64,000 bases of DNA, taken from Charina bottae. Taxonomy: Eukaryota; Chordata; Lepidosauria; Squamata; Charinaidae. The translations under genes and the position numbers were made by a program. Where the stretch lies: positions 580,501-644,500 of the forward strand of contig JALMGJ010000019.1 in NCBI GenBank assembly GCA_023362775.1, read 5' to 3'. Below are positions 46,280 through 58,204 of the stretch, in pieces. The notes under the pieces are model-generated. The model ran no database searches, had not been told where the DNA came from, and was given only the letters and a program-made list of their open reading frames with translations. Position 1 is the first letter of the stretch, and every line of letters starts with the position of its first letter.

Positions 46280-47500
46280 ATGATCTGCAGAGTTAGGCAC
46301 TGACTATGCGTAACTACGGTCAGACAAGGATCTTGGGATGGAGACAGGAGCCGCTTTTGAGGGTTGCCTTTTCAGTCCTTCTCATGCTTGCATTTTGTTG
46401 ATTTGGCCACTTTTAGGAACTGAGGTCTACGGTGCAGCTCATGAAGTGGTGGCGTTATGTGGGTGCACGATGGCACACCCGTAACTACCGGCACCACTGC
46501 ATTCTAGACCAATTGCCAAAGGGCCTTCAAGGGCAGCCTCACATCAGCATGTTGCAGTAGCCTAACTGGGAGGTGACTAAGCCATGAGGGACCCCAAGCA
46601 GAGCTTCCCAGTCCAGGGACAGGCACGACTGCTGCTCCTGCTTAAATTGTACAAAGGCCCTTTGACCAGAGGTGCCACCTGCTCCTTGAAGCAGGAGCCG
46701 TGAGTCCGAGAGGAACTCCCAAGCTGCGCACTGGTTCTAAGTGGGGAGTGCCCTCATCTCCAGCTCTGGGATCTGAGCGGCCCAAAAGCCGCGGCCACTT
46801 GCTGGGACTGAGCCGAAGCCTCTTCTTCCCTGCCCAAATCCCTGCCGCCTCCAGGCACTGGGGAAGCGCCTCGGCAGCATCGCTTGGCTGGCCTGGGGCA
46901 GAGATACGCAACTGAGTATCATTAGCATACCGATGATGACACTACATCCCCTGCCACAGACGATCTCTCCCAGCTGCCTTTCTCCACTTCTGCTTAACGT
47001 CTGAAAGAAGCAGTTGGGAGAGATCATTGGTGGCATGGGATGTAGTGTCCAACAGCAGGGTTGGAAGCCATCCTGGAGAAAGGATGAAGGAACCACTGTA
47101 ACACTGTACCTCCCATTCCCAACCCTGGAGCCGGTCCAGGAAGATACCATGGTTGATGCTATCAAAAGCTACTGAAAAGTCAAGAAGGGCTAGGATGAAC
47201 GCACTCCTCCCATCCCACGCCTGCCATTGGTCAGTGACCAGCGTGACGGGTGCCGGCCCCGCGCTGTGACCTGGCTGAGCTCAGGCTGAAAGAGGTCCAG
47301 ATAATCTGCTTCTTCCAAGGCCTTCTGGAGCTGCCAGGCAACTATCCTCTCAGCAGCCTTGCCTAGCAAGGGCAGGTTGGAGTGGCAGGCAGAATTGCCC
47401 GGTCAGCTGGATCTCGCAACGGCTTCTCGAGGAGAGGCAGGCCGCCGCCTCCTCAAGAGGTAGCGGAACCCCACCCTCCCTCAAGGACGCCCCCACTGGA
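46280..47500 (-). mobile_element. L2 LINE relic (RT to C-terminus)
   Basis: The minus strand reads NLPLLGKAAERIVAWQLQKA and LEEADYLDLFQ near 47350, a degraded motif A near 47170, NDTQLRISAPGQPSDAAEAL near 46900 (the position after YADD), and THITPPLHELH near 46450. Multiple stops and frameshifts are present. It lies just 5' of the L2 relic at 44640-46250, in the same orientation. Confidence 0.65.
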
Positions 47501-49163
47501 CCACCACAGAGATCCAATTAATTAAAACGTGCAAAATCACCAAACAGACATGTTACAAACCCAGGAGCTCTACCTCTACAGGAGTAGTGGGATGCCAAAC
47601 AGCTACTTACACTCAAAAGAGGAGATAAATTAGACCCTAAAAAATCTCACTAACAACAAATTCAGTCAGGTAAACATAATACAATACGCAACCTAAGAGC
47701 CAGGGAAGCTGGTCATCAGTGCCAGTTCAGAAGCCACAGACCCCCAATCAGAGAAACACCCCTATTTCTCAGAGTCAAGCAAAAACGTCTTAAGCCCAGC
47801 TTTAAAAACTAAGTTAAAAAGTCACCCACCATCTGGAGAATAAGGGAAAACTGATTCCAAAGCTTCAGTACTAGGTCCTGGAAGGCTCTCGTCATTGATT
47901 TTTTCAGTTTTAAAACATCAAGCATTCCTTTTCACCGGCAAGATTTAATTAATCATATATTATGTTTTAATATCTCAGACTAGTGAACAGAAATGTCAGC
48001 AGGTGTTTAGCCTGGGAAGAAAAGCAGCGTCGGGCTTAGTTCACCCTTGCAAGGGAGACACCCGGGGAGGCCCAGGGCTGCGAAGCTGAGAATCACCCCT
48101 GAGATGGCAACGCCAGCCTGCTTCCGAACTGCTGCCAGGAAGACTGCGCAGACGCATTCAAGGGGTGACTAGAGCGGAGCCGGAGCCAAGGGCACCCTTC
48201 TCTTTAACCGAGAGAGAGAGAGGAAATCTGCTGGCATAGGGTTCCACCTCCGGTACCTGATGGGCGGTGCTGGGCTTCAGGGTTGCGTGACCGTGCTAGG
48301 CAGGCCACAGGCCACCGAGCAGGGTCTGGGCGGGCTCCTGTCTTCACAGCCGGGTTGGCATGGCAGACCACCTTGCCTCTGAAGACGCCAGCCACAGCTG
48401 CCAACAAAACATCAGGAAATCTCCAGTTTGGACCATGGTCACTAAACACTGAAGCCCAACAGGAAAAAAAGTGGTAGATCTTGACAAAGTTTTGACAATG
48501 TTGTGAAATGCTGAAATTAATTAAAAAGAGGGAAAACTTGGAAAACTGTATCATAAACAGACCTCTGAAAAGTTTGATCAGATTGCTTGAAAGTCCTCTT
48601 CTTTGCCCCATTGTTAATTTTTATTTTTTTTAAAAGAACTAATTCAAAGGCTGACATCCCCTCCCCGCCCAAAAAAAAAAAAAGTATCAGCAATCCACTG
48701 CTGCAAGTCAGGTCAATTCTTCTCCTTCCCCGGTTTTAAGAATGGGCCTTATCACAAAAGATCACAATTTCTGATAGCTCTACCAAATGCTGGGGATACA
48801 GCAATGGCGCATAAAGATTCACCCAGGCATAAGGGCAACTGCAGCCCCAAAGCTAAGAGGACAAGCCCAGACCAATGGCTGAATTCCATCCGTAAGAGAA
48901 GGCCGCTGGAACCAACCAACCAACCTGTGGCATCTTCTCTTGCACAAGCCTTACGCGCAGCCGATGCACACCGATTTCGCATTCGTTAAGCACAGAGGCG
49001 CTGAGCCAGGACAAGCTGAATGACGGAGCTGCCAAGAAGCTGTCTGAGGTCATCCTACAACAGTTTCGTCTGGTCTGTCTGGTTTTAATTCTACAAAACG
49101 TTTTAAAAACGGCTTCGCCAGAACTGAGCTGATCCAAAGAAATGCTATTATAAAAGGCCTGGC
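47501..49163. other. Unassigned sequence
   Basis: The stretch 47560-47910 looks like a degraded LINE 3' non-coding region in reverse; the rest is unrecognised. Confidence 0.3.
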
Positions 49164-49207
<44 letters not shown>

Positions 49208-49208
49208 T
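49164..49208. repeat. (CTAT)n microsatellite
   Basis: Eleven units, continuous with the tail of a minus-strand L2 3' end. Confidence 0.95.
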
Positions 49209-49560
49209 AATTATTTGGATTTATCCCCGCCCATCTCTACCGTGGTAGACTTATATTGTGGTTTACAACCACAATATAAAAGATAAAACCTATACATTTA
49301 AAACTACTATAAAAATAAAAAATAAAAATCCAAAAGATGGTCTGTTCTTAAAAGGAGGGAAACCACTAAGCTAACCACCCACAAGAGGAACTATTATTTC
49401 CTTCACTCCAGGCACGGCGGCAGAGCCAGGTCTTCAAGGACTTCCTAAAGGCCAGGAGCGAGGGTGCCAGTCTCACCTCAGGGGGCAAGATATTCCACAG
49501 GGCGGGTGCTATTGCAGAGAAGGCACGCCTCCTGGACCCCGCTAGATGGAATTCTTTTAA
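49164..49560 (-). mobile_element. L2 LINE 3' end with (TAGA)n tail
   Basis: The minus strand reads RRRAFSAIAPALWNILPPEV and RLAPSLLAFRKSLKTWLCRR (L2 C-terminus), then GATGGGCGGGGATAAATCC, and ends in a tetranucleotide array (49164-49208), probably grown from the element tail. A perfect 12-bp-arm hairpin (tatattgtggtt-tac-aaccacaatata) lies at about 49251-49277. Confidence 0.65.
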
Positions 49561-51179
49561 AGAAGGGATCCGAAGCTTTTAGAATATTCATCAATCTTAA
49601 AATAGTCGATTAATCCATTATCCCATAAACAGCTCTGGATAAACAGGTCAAAATTATATGCAAACAAATAAAAAGTACGAATGCATACAAAAGCATTAAA
49701 GAATCAACACAACCACTAAACTGGATAGCGATAGAAAAAAGGGGGGAGGGAAAAGGAAGACCTGGAAATTATGTTATAAACTGAACACTAGAAACTTGGA
49801 ACATATTGCTCAGAGGTCTTTTTCTTTGCTTCTTTGTCAAACCAAGAAACAAACAAACAAACAAAAAACCCCTCATTCAGTAGTGGAAAAACAATATGTA
49901 TCAACCAATCCACTGCTACAAATCCAGTGTAGATTTCTCCTCCCAGTATTTTACACTCCTCCGAGCCATCGTCCTCTCCCCAATGACCCACAATTTGCCG
50001 TATTTGAAGGGATTTCCAATACTGGAGATACAGCCAACAAGAACATACGCAACCTTAACAAAGAGTAATTGATCCAGAGTCATATTGACGATGGACGCCA
50101 ACCCAAAATGTATCAAGAACAGGTTGAGACAAAATCATATGGGTTAATGTTCCAACTTCTGATTTATATCACCAACAGCAGAGTCATTGTAACCAACTTT
50201 TATTAGCATTGTCTGAGGCAGACACAAAATAATGTTGTATTGTAGTAATCTGTAGCTTGAATCATGTCAACTGGATTTCTGTTTTCTCAGTGGAAACGTT
50301 TCGCTCCTTATCCAAGGAGCTTCTTCAGTCTGAGCAAAGTTGGTAAGGGAATCCTAAATATGTTTCTAGGTAGCTGTGTGACCTTACCCTGGGGCTAGGT
50401 CATGGTTATTTTGAGATGTTATTTTAAGTCCTTTTATCATCTAAAGGAGGATCGTTAAGATCACCATGCTGCTGTTGAGCTTGTGAAATGGTCTTAATCT
50501 TCCTAGGCACAGAAGACAAAGCAGGGAGGAAGATGGGGGAAAGATTATGCCTGATTAAATTATGATTTAGAGATTTAGATTCTACTTTAGAACTGGGATT
50601 GTCTCACAACATAAGCTTTTGATGAGTAAACTAGGTACAATTCTATCAGCAATCCCATTTTTTTTCCATATATGACTTGCAGCAATAAGAGCAGATACTG
50701 CTTGCCAGGATTTCAATGTGGTTGGATAATAACATTCAAGTTAGCCCAAAGAGGAGCTAAATTTTGAAATTCTGTATTCAGGACAATCACTAAAGTTAGA
50801 ATAAATGCCAGTGATAAACCTGAAAGTGTGGAAAGTTAACTCTACCTTTCTTAACAAGTAAATAGTAATTTATGCAATTTATGTTAATTTGCTTAAAATA
50901 ACGTGATGGAATAAATATAGGAAGGCCACCCAAAATAAAAGTTGGCCTTGGAGTTATATTCATATTAATTACATTTATCTTACACTAAATGCTGATCTTA
51001 CACTAAACCTTTCTTGCACTAGAATCCCAGACTATCTGCCTAGAGCTCACAGCGGCCCTGCAGACACTCCCCAAATTCCTCCTGACCGAGGAGGGACCAG
51101 ACCCCTCTCAACAGGGCCACCGACTGACACCAGGAGGTTGCAAGAAGAGTGGAGAAACGTGTGTGTTCCGCTGCTCTTA
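49561..51179. other. Unassigned sequence
   Basis: Only the hammerhead-type unit at 50243-50421 was recognised. Confidence 0.4.
50243..50421 (-). mobile_element. Hammerhead-bearing retroelement terminal unit (best-preserved core)
   Basis: On the minus strand: CTCAG-A-CTGAAGA-A-GCTCCTT-GGAT-AAGGAGC-GAAAC-GTTTC-CA-CTGAG (50334 down to 50286). Outer stem (CTCAG/CTGAG) and inner stem (GCTCCTT/AAGGAGC) are perfect, and the conserved CUGANGA and GAAA boxes are intact. One extra A lies between CUGAAGA and the inner stem. The 3' part after CAAGCTACAG is missing. Cleavage activity is untested. Confidence 0.65.
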
Positions 51180-52250
51180 TTGCCACAAGGTAAGTCCTAA
51201 TGAAGGCCCTTGTCCTTGTCCAAAGTCACTCCCTGAGTCCTTCTGCCACTGCTCCTCCTCCTTCGCCCTCTGTAAAGCAGGGGGCCACCAGGGTCTGTGC
51301 ACAGGTGCGATCCGGTCTAAGGGCTTGGTCATCCTCTCATTCCAAGTGGTGAGTAAAACGTCAGTCGACCCATGCTTGTGAGCCTCAGGCACCACTCCAA
51401 GTTCCCTCTGGAACCCCACTGGGTCCCTTGGGCTCCTGGGGTGAACTAATCAAATGCAGCAGGTCCAGCCTCCCTGTCCTGGGGGAGGAGAGCTGTGGTA
51501 AACTCCAGGGTTAACAGGGAGTGATCTGTCCAGGACAAGGGACTGTAATGTCCCCCAACTCCAGATCACATTGCCACTGTCCCAGGTCCTTGGCTGCCAT
51601 GAACTCCCGGGCTGCCCCCAAATCTGTGCCCACGGAGGGCAGGCTGAAGCCCCCAGCACCATAAGCCTGGGGCACTCCACCGCCAATCCAGACACAGCAT
51701 GGAGCAGTGTGGGCGTGGAAGCCACCATGGAGCAGAGAGGCTGCTACAACAGCAGCAATCCCCACTGATCCCTAAGCCCAATCTCACAAGGGGCTCCCAG
51801 CCAGTTATGCGCAGGGCAGCACCCCTGACAGCCTTCAGAGTCTCCTGAAATGCATAGCTACCCCCCAGCCCTGCCCCTGGTGCCAAACTCAAAACCTGGC
51901 TGGGCACATTTCAGAGAGGGGCACCCTCCTCATGCCCAGCCAGGTCTTGTAATGTATGACAAGTTGGCCCTCTCATCCAAGATTAGATCCCAGATGTGAG
52001 TCTTATTAGAGACGGACTTGGCATTCAGCAGCAACAGCCAGAATCCAGGGCCACCCAAGGCTCGATGACCAGGCACTGGGGGTGAGTACAGGGGCCAGAA
52101 CACGGGACTAGTACAAGACGTTGGGTCCACATTCCCCTTGAGTGGCCGCCCCAATTCCCACCACATCTCCCACCATCCCTGCAATGCTCCTGCCTGCCAC
52201 CGATCCCCCCGTGCCCCACATTCTCCCCAGCCCTCCAGAGTCAAGGGTCC
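51180..52250 (-). mobile_element. L2 LINE relic (endonuclease part)
   Basis: The minus strand shows GFSLPSVGTDLGAAREFMAA near 51630, matching the L2 endonuclease pattern GDFNxHxDxxxxxxARxFL. Looser matches occur in both directions. No RT follows downstream on the same strand. Confidence 0.5.
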
Positions 52251-52255
52251 CACCT

Positions 52256-52299
52256 ACCAACCAACCAACCAACCAACCAACCAACCAACCAACCAACCT
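52256..52299. repeat. (CCAA)n microsatellite
   Basis: About 11 ACCA/CCAA units at the upstream edge of the L2 endonuclease relic. Confidence 0.95.
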
Positions 52300-54439
52300 A
52301 CACTCTCTCTCTCCTAGGACACTCAGCCCCCTTCGCATGAATCACACCACCCTCTCCCATCCCCCCTCCCATAACATCAAAGTTTAAATGAGTAACTGGT
52401 TCAAATTCAAAATGAGTTTGATAGATGTTAGACTTAACAGCCTATAAACAAATAAACATGTGTGCTATTATGCTACGTTTATCATTCATTGTCAAAGTAT
52501 CTAAAAAATATCAGTTCTTTCATATAAAGTGCTTAGCTTACCTCCATCAGACACAGTTGTAGACTGCAGGGAGAGAGAGACAGAGAAAGAGAGAGATGAT
52601 TAGCCATAAATGCGAACTGAAAAATTCTAAGGTCTCAGCCAGATTCTTTATCCTTCCCTTTGATCCAACATTCAAACATTTAGCCCATTCAGTGTGATTT
52701 AATTCTGTCTACTAATGCAAACAAAATGTTCCTACTGAAAAGAAAGGTAAGTTGTGAATTAATAAAGTTTACTTAAGAGAGAGGGAGAGAGTGGCCTATA
52801 TCAACAACCCCAGGTATAACCTATGTAATATATTTATTTCGAGTATTTCGATGCCGCCACAATGACACGTCTCTCGGCAGCTCACAAACCACACCCAAAC
52901 GCCACAAGGGCGCTCTGTGGCATCGCAAGAAAAGCTGCGTTTTCACCGCTTCCTGGGAGGCGGCTAAAGGAGGGAGGGGGCGGCCAGATCGGGGGGGGGG
53001 GAGCATGTCCAGAGGGTCTGGGCAGGGACAGAGAAGCGCTGCTTTTGGGGGCCCGTCACTTCCCACCCCGAGAGGACCCAAAGCGCCCCCTCCTGAGCAG
53101 AGCCCACTCGGAAGAGGGCACCCCCAGCTGCAGGCCGAGTTGACGTGAAAAGGCAAAGCCGAGGCGTCATTGGACGTTCAGGCATCGTCCACATCAAAGC
53201 ACGTCCAGCTATTTAAAAAGGTTCCGTGCTTACTAGCCTAACCTTACAGTAAGTACAAGATATGTAAAATTGTGTAAGAATAACTTTTTTTAAGAAGCAG
53301 TTTAGATTGGGCATTTACGTAGTACATGCCTTTCTCCTTTTTCTGTGTGCTGTTTGTGATGTTGAGAAAAAGAAACAGCTACAAGGAAGAAAAGCGAACA
53401 TTCCTAAATAAAACCAGAGCTCTCAAGAATGCCACTGCAGCAGATGCCTTAGGAACTCCGTATCGTAGGCATCAAATTGGTCGTTGCTGAAATATTTCTG
53501 CAAAAGTAATTCCATAATAGAATCTCTTTGCAATGAAGAATTTAACCTTTAGTTTTGAAGTAACCCACACACAGTACTTATCAGAAAATTAGTCACTACG
53601 TTAAAAAAAACTAATAAAATTTTTCAGGTGTTCTGATAGCTTCCGAAAGTACCTTGCTTTCATACTGTTTGTTTGTTTGCTTATTTATTGTCTCTCAGCT
53701 GCATTTGCCTGAAAGATTAAAGTCAAATAGCAGTAGTTTATTATTTTTATTTCTCCTTTCCTCGTTATCAACACTGCCTTCAGGAGATGTACGGACCAGG
53801 GCTTTGGGGAAAGAATTATAAATCTTTGCAAGGCTGAAGCTGAACCCATTTTGCACCTTAAATACTCTCCCTGCAATTTTAAACCCAATGAATTTTAAAA
53901 TTTGGCTCCTGAACAGGAAAGTATTGAGGACTATAAATGAGGGACCGCATGCAGCTGCATCCATGTTTTAGAAGAAAGTCACAACATTCCAAACTGGAGA
54001 ATACTACCAGTTGTGATTGCTAAAACGACAATTCATTCTCTAAACATCATTGAAAATGTAATGAGCTGGCCAGATCATTCTTTCGTATCTGGTGGCAATG
54101 TTGTAAAGCCCAACATTTTTGGAATTAATTAATTAATTATCATAGCCACCTAACTCCAATGGCCCATCTCCAAAATTATTCATATTAGAGTGAAAAGGGA
54201 AAGGAAAGGAAAGGTTCCTCTCTGCAAGCACCGAGACATTACTGACCCTTGGGAGGGACGCTGCCTTCGCTGACGTTTCCTTGGCAGACTTATAGCGGGT
54301 TGGTTTTCACGTGGTCCCTCATTTATTAGAGTGAAACATACTGTATATTAAAAGTTGAATTTCCATTTCAACCTATGATATTCTTTTTGAATTTTACAAA
54401 AACACATTTTATTATTTATTTATTTATTTATTTATAATT
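52300..54439. other. Unassigned sequence
   Basis: No exon or element recognised; a GC-rich segment at 52860-53150 is open on both strands. Confidence 0.35.
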
Positions 54440-55460
54440 CAATTTATATTACCGCCCCATCTCCCCCAAAGGATGGGGGATCCCTATGGGATGCTTGGAT
54501 ACCTGCTGGCTGTTGCACTGATAGGTAGCACCCCAATTTGGGCCTATAGAAATATCTAGGGACGGACCAGGGAGGAGGAGCGATGGTGCCAAAAAAGGGA
54601 CGGGAGACTTTGGCTCCGTCATTTTGGATATCCAGATCCCAAGTCCTCTGCTTTAGTTCAGCCAGGGTTTTATCAAGTACCAAAGCAGGTAATGCTGACC
54701 AGGTTAGACCGCAATATGCCAAATCATTAATCCACCTTCTTCGGTTGGAAGAGAACCTATCCAGCAAGGTGAGATGAACTAAGGAAGTTTCCTGGTAGAC
54801 TTGCTTCATCCAGAATCTAAGACAACAAAGTCTTAATCAGGCCCCACGGGAAATGCAGCCTAATTCTTGTCGTGTTAGGGCATTGGAAGTTGAATAAGGA
54901 ACTTGCAGTAGGATTTTCAAGAATTTTGACTGGATTGATTCTAAACTAGGACACTCCTTATAAATACACAACTGAGCATCAAACCCAGAACTTTAGCTTT
55001 AAATAGTTTAATAGCTGCTGGGACATAATTGTTACCGAACTGACCTGCAAATTTAGCAATTACAAGGGATGCTTTGGGGGCTTTTTGTTTGAGTAGACCA
55101 ACAGGTAGAGACCTAGGTTTTTGAAGGATCTTACCCACTCAATGAGCTTGCTGTTAATTCCCCATCTAATTGGGGCCTTCAAGCATTCCCTAGAGAAACC
55201 AGTACTTTTGCTTTGAAGTAATTTATTTCAAGGTGTTCTCTAGAGCAGTAAAGTGACAGAGCATAGAGCTTGAGGCATCTTCAGAGGCCGACTTGGGTTA
55301 CAGACAGTACGGCTGCATCATTAGCATAAAGGAGAATAGAGACGGGGCAGTGGGCAAGGGAGGGGGGGTGCAATTCTGGCTTAACAAACATCTCAGCAAT
55401 ATTATTAATGTAAGAGTTGAATAGTAGTGGGGCGAGGGTACATCCTGTTTTGTTGTTGTT
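54440..55460 (-). mobile_element. Non-LTR LINE relic, 3' RT and C-terminal part (Ingi/Vingi-like)
   Basis: Read on the minus strand from about 55460, the relic shows a degraded RT catalytic site (Y-A-N-D-A-A near 55330, for an original YADD) and EINYFKAKVLV soon after. The region IKLFKAKVLGLMLSCV lies near 55000, and the C-terminal block LAYCGLTWSALPALVLDKTL with AELKQRTWDLDIQ lies near 54650. Several frameshifts are present. It looks like the 3' complement of the element type at 33240-36705 but on the opposite strand, so it is a separate copy. Confidence 0.6.
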
Positions 55461-55988
55461 TGTTGTTTTTCAAGATGGTGGGACACAGCTAGGAGTTTAC
55501 TCATCTCCCACTCCAACATTTTTAAATACATTTTTAAAAAAATTTAACTCATTTCTTTAACTTTCAGTTTTTAACTCCCAACTTGTATCTTGTTGACCTG
55601 TGTGTGTCTGGCTCTGTCTGGTTTTCTTTTATCCAAGTACTTTTTCTTAATCTTAATGGGGAGGAGGAAGAAGAGGACTCGCTCAAGCTCTGGGCATAGA
55701 TGCCCAAGAAAATCCTTGAAGCAGCTAAGAGTTGATGATGTGGTCCCTGAATCCAACTGCATGCGAGTAAGTGCTACTGATTTGTTCCTATAAGTAATCA
55801 GTTCAACCCTTTGGCTGACCCTCAAGCGGAGACAGTTCTGGAGGCAGAGGCAGATGTTGTGAGCAACCAGAACAATCTTTTCAGCCTACCAAAGTTCTCA
55901 CCGTCTGAGACTTTACTGCAAATTATCTGCCTGTCTGTCTGTCATCTAATCCATCCATTCATAGGAATGAAAACATTAATTACACACA

Positions 55989-56036
<48 letters not shown>

Positions 56037-58193
56037 AAGTACACTGGCTGCATGTACTTGAGGGTTCACTAACGTCTGACCAAGTTTCCCTCATTTTCCC
56101 CTCATTATCTATCATTTCTTGCCAGCAGCTGTTCCTATTGAGAAGAGATACATGGCTTCTATATGTAGTGCAAGATAACGAAATAGATCTTGAACATTTT
56201 CCCTTGGAGAGGAACATTACAGATCTCTGAATATCGGGGTTCACATGTTAAATCGACAAACCAGGGTAAAGCATTGCCCTCCTGTTGTTGAACACACAAC
56301 GTCCCAATGGAAAATGTGCACCGCAATCCAACGCAAGGCTACACAGACAGAAGCCTCATTTGGTTTTAGGTGGCTTCGTTCTCAACCAGGGGCATATACA
56401 AACATTTTTTCCCAACAAGAATAGTCCCACGGTTTTAACATTCTTTTTTTCCCCAGCAATCTGCTGAAAAGGAATGAATAATTTTATTACTCCAGGATAT
56501 ATAAGTCACCAATGATAGTTGGTGTTTTTCTTCCTTTAGCCTGATCTTTTAAATGCTCCACTCTGATCCTTTGAAATATTTCCCTCTATTTAATTCAAAA
56601 GATGTTAAAATTAAAGCAAAGCAAAACCGACGATTCAGATTCTGAATGAGCCATAAAATAATTGAGCCATTGGAAACAAATAAAAGCAGCTAAGAAAACA
56701 TATAGAAAATAATAAATATTTTAAATTACTTAGAAAACATAAACGTGTAGGTCACCATTTACATAAGAATACTAGGAAATTATTGTATTGCTGATTTACA
56801 TAATCAAATAACTAATATAGCAAATCACCCGTCTACAGAATAAAGAAAAATAATGAGAGAGAAAAAACCCTTTTTCTAAGATACAATGTAGATTACAAAG
56901 GTTCTTACTATTCCCTTTTTAGAAAAGTGAAAGGTACTTACCTGACTGGCTTTGCAAATCTTATCCATGAACAAACAGACCTCAAGGCCTTATCTCTCAT
57001 TTAAGTAAAATCCTCAGCCAGGTTGCTGAGACATGTTCCCTTCTCCTGGCTCGCAAAACAAGGGGGAGCGTGAGGTGTCTGTTCGTCCTTCCTTCCTTCC
57101 TTCCTCCCTCCCCAGTGGGGACCCACCCAGGTTAAACAGAGGCTTCTCCCCTGCGCTATAAAATGGAGAAGCAGCTCGAACTCAAGGCTTTAAATTCCTG
57201 CTGTGACAATCTCTGCATAGCAATGAGCCATCTACCAAGATAGCATATTAGTGGGTCATCCGTATGAAATCTCACCCAGTGGTTTTTTAATTCCTTCTTT
57301 AGGCAACCGAACTAGCTCGAGATTCAAGCAGTCCTGTAAAAAGCTTGTTACAATTTGCTGTTTCTTGACATGTGGCTGCATGTTCAGCTCAAGATTATAA
57401 TCACGTGCAAGTCTACTTTGTGGCTTGCTCCAATCGACTTGCCTGTTCTTTGCTCCTTTGAGTAAGTTTACAAGATTCTCTTTCCTGGTAGAACAAGATT
57501 CCCACAAAATCAGTACCACACCCACCTATTTTAAATCAGCAGGCTCTGAAATGTTGAAAAGAGTGTCTTCAAGAATGTTCTAATGTAATACAGAACAAAT
57601 TAATAAAGCAAGTCACTCCCCAAAAGTAAATTCTGAGCCACTGCTTCCAAGGTTACCTTAGACTCACTCAACTGGGAAGAAGACTCAGAAACATCTGCCA
57701 TAGTCTCACGTGAGAAAGACAGAATTGCCATAACCTTCTTTGCTGCTAACAAGGGCAGGATGTCATTTGCAGACCAATTATTCATGGACCGAAGCAAACC
57801 AAGATGGTCAGAAATTTGTTCAGGATTTTTCAAGTTATGCTCTGAAATCCATTTTTAAATGCGTGTATTTTTTTTGGTTTGGGAAAGGATATGATGAAAT
57901 CTGCAGTAATACCACCTCCCATAGTGAAGAATGTGCATGATAAATTTCAGGGTAAATGCGCTGAACCTTATCCCTGGGGGCTGCAGCAGAAATATAAAGG
58001 ACACTCGCTGTTGTTTTTGATATAATAAATGGGCTGTTCACTTTGCTAATCTAGCCCAGAAAAGGCTGTCCTTGTTACTGGAATCTTGTGAAAATGACAT
58101 TGTGAAGAAGATCTTGGAATACTAAATAACTGCCAGCTAAATATGAGCTGCAAAAAAGGCAAATGCAATTTTACGCAGTATCAACAGAGGTAT
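55461..58193. other. Unassigned AT-rich sequence
   Basis: No exon recognised. A minus-strand frame at 57256-57525 followed by one at 57600-57833 (QISDHLGLLRSMNNWSANDI) has protein-like composition and may be an old coding relic, but I cannot name it. Confidence 0.35.
55982..56034. repeat. (CA)n(GA)n compound microsatellite
   Basis: About 13 CA units followed directly by about 14 GA units. Confidence 0.95.
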
Positions 58194-58204
58194 AATTTCC
58201 AAAT

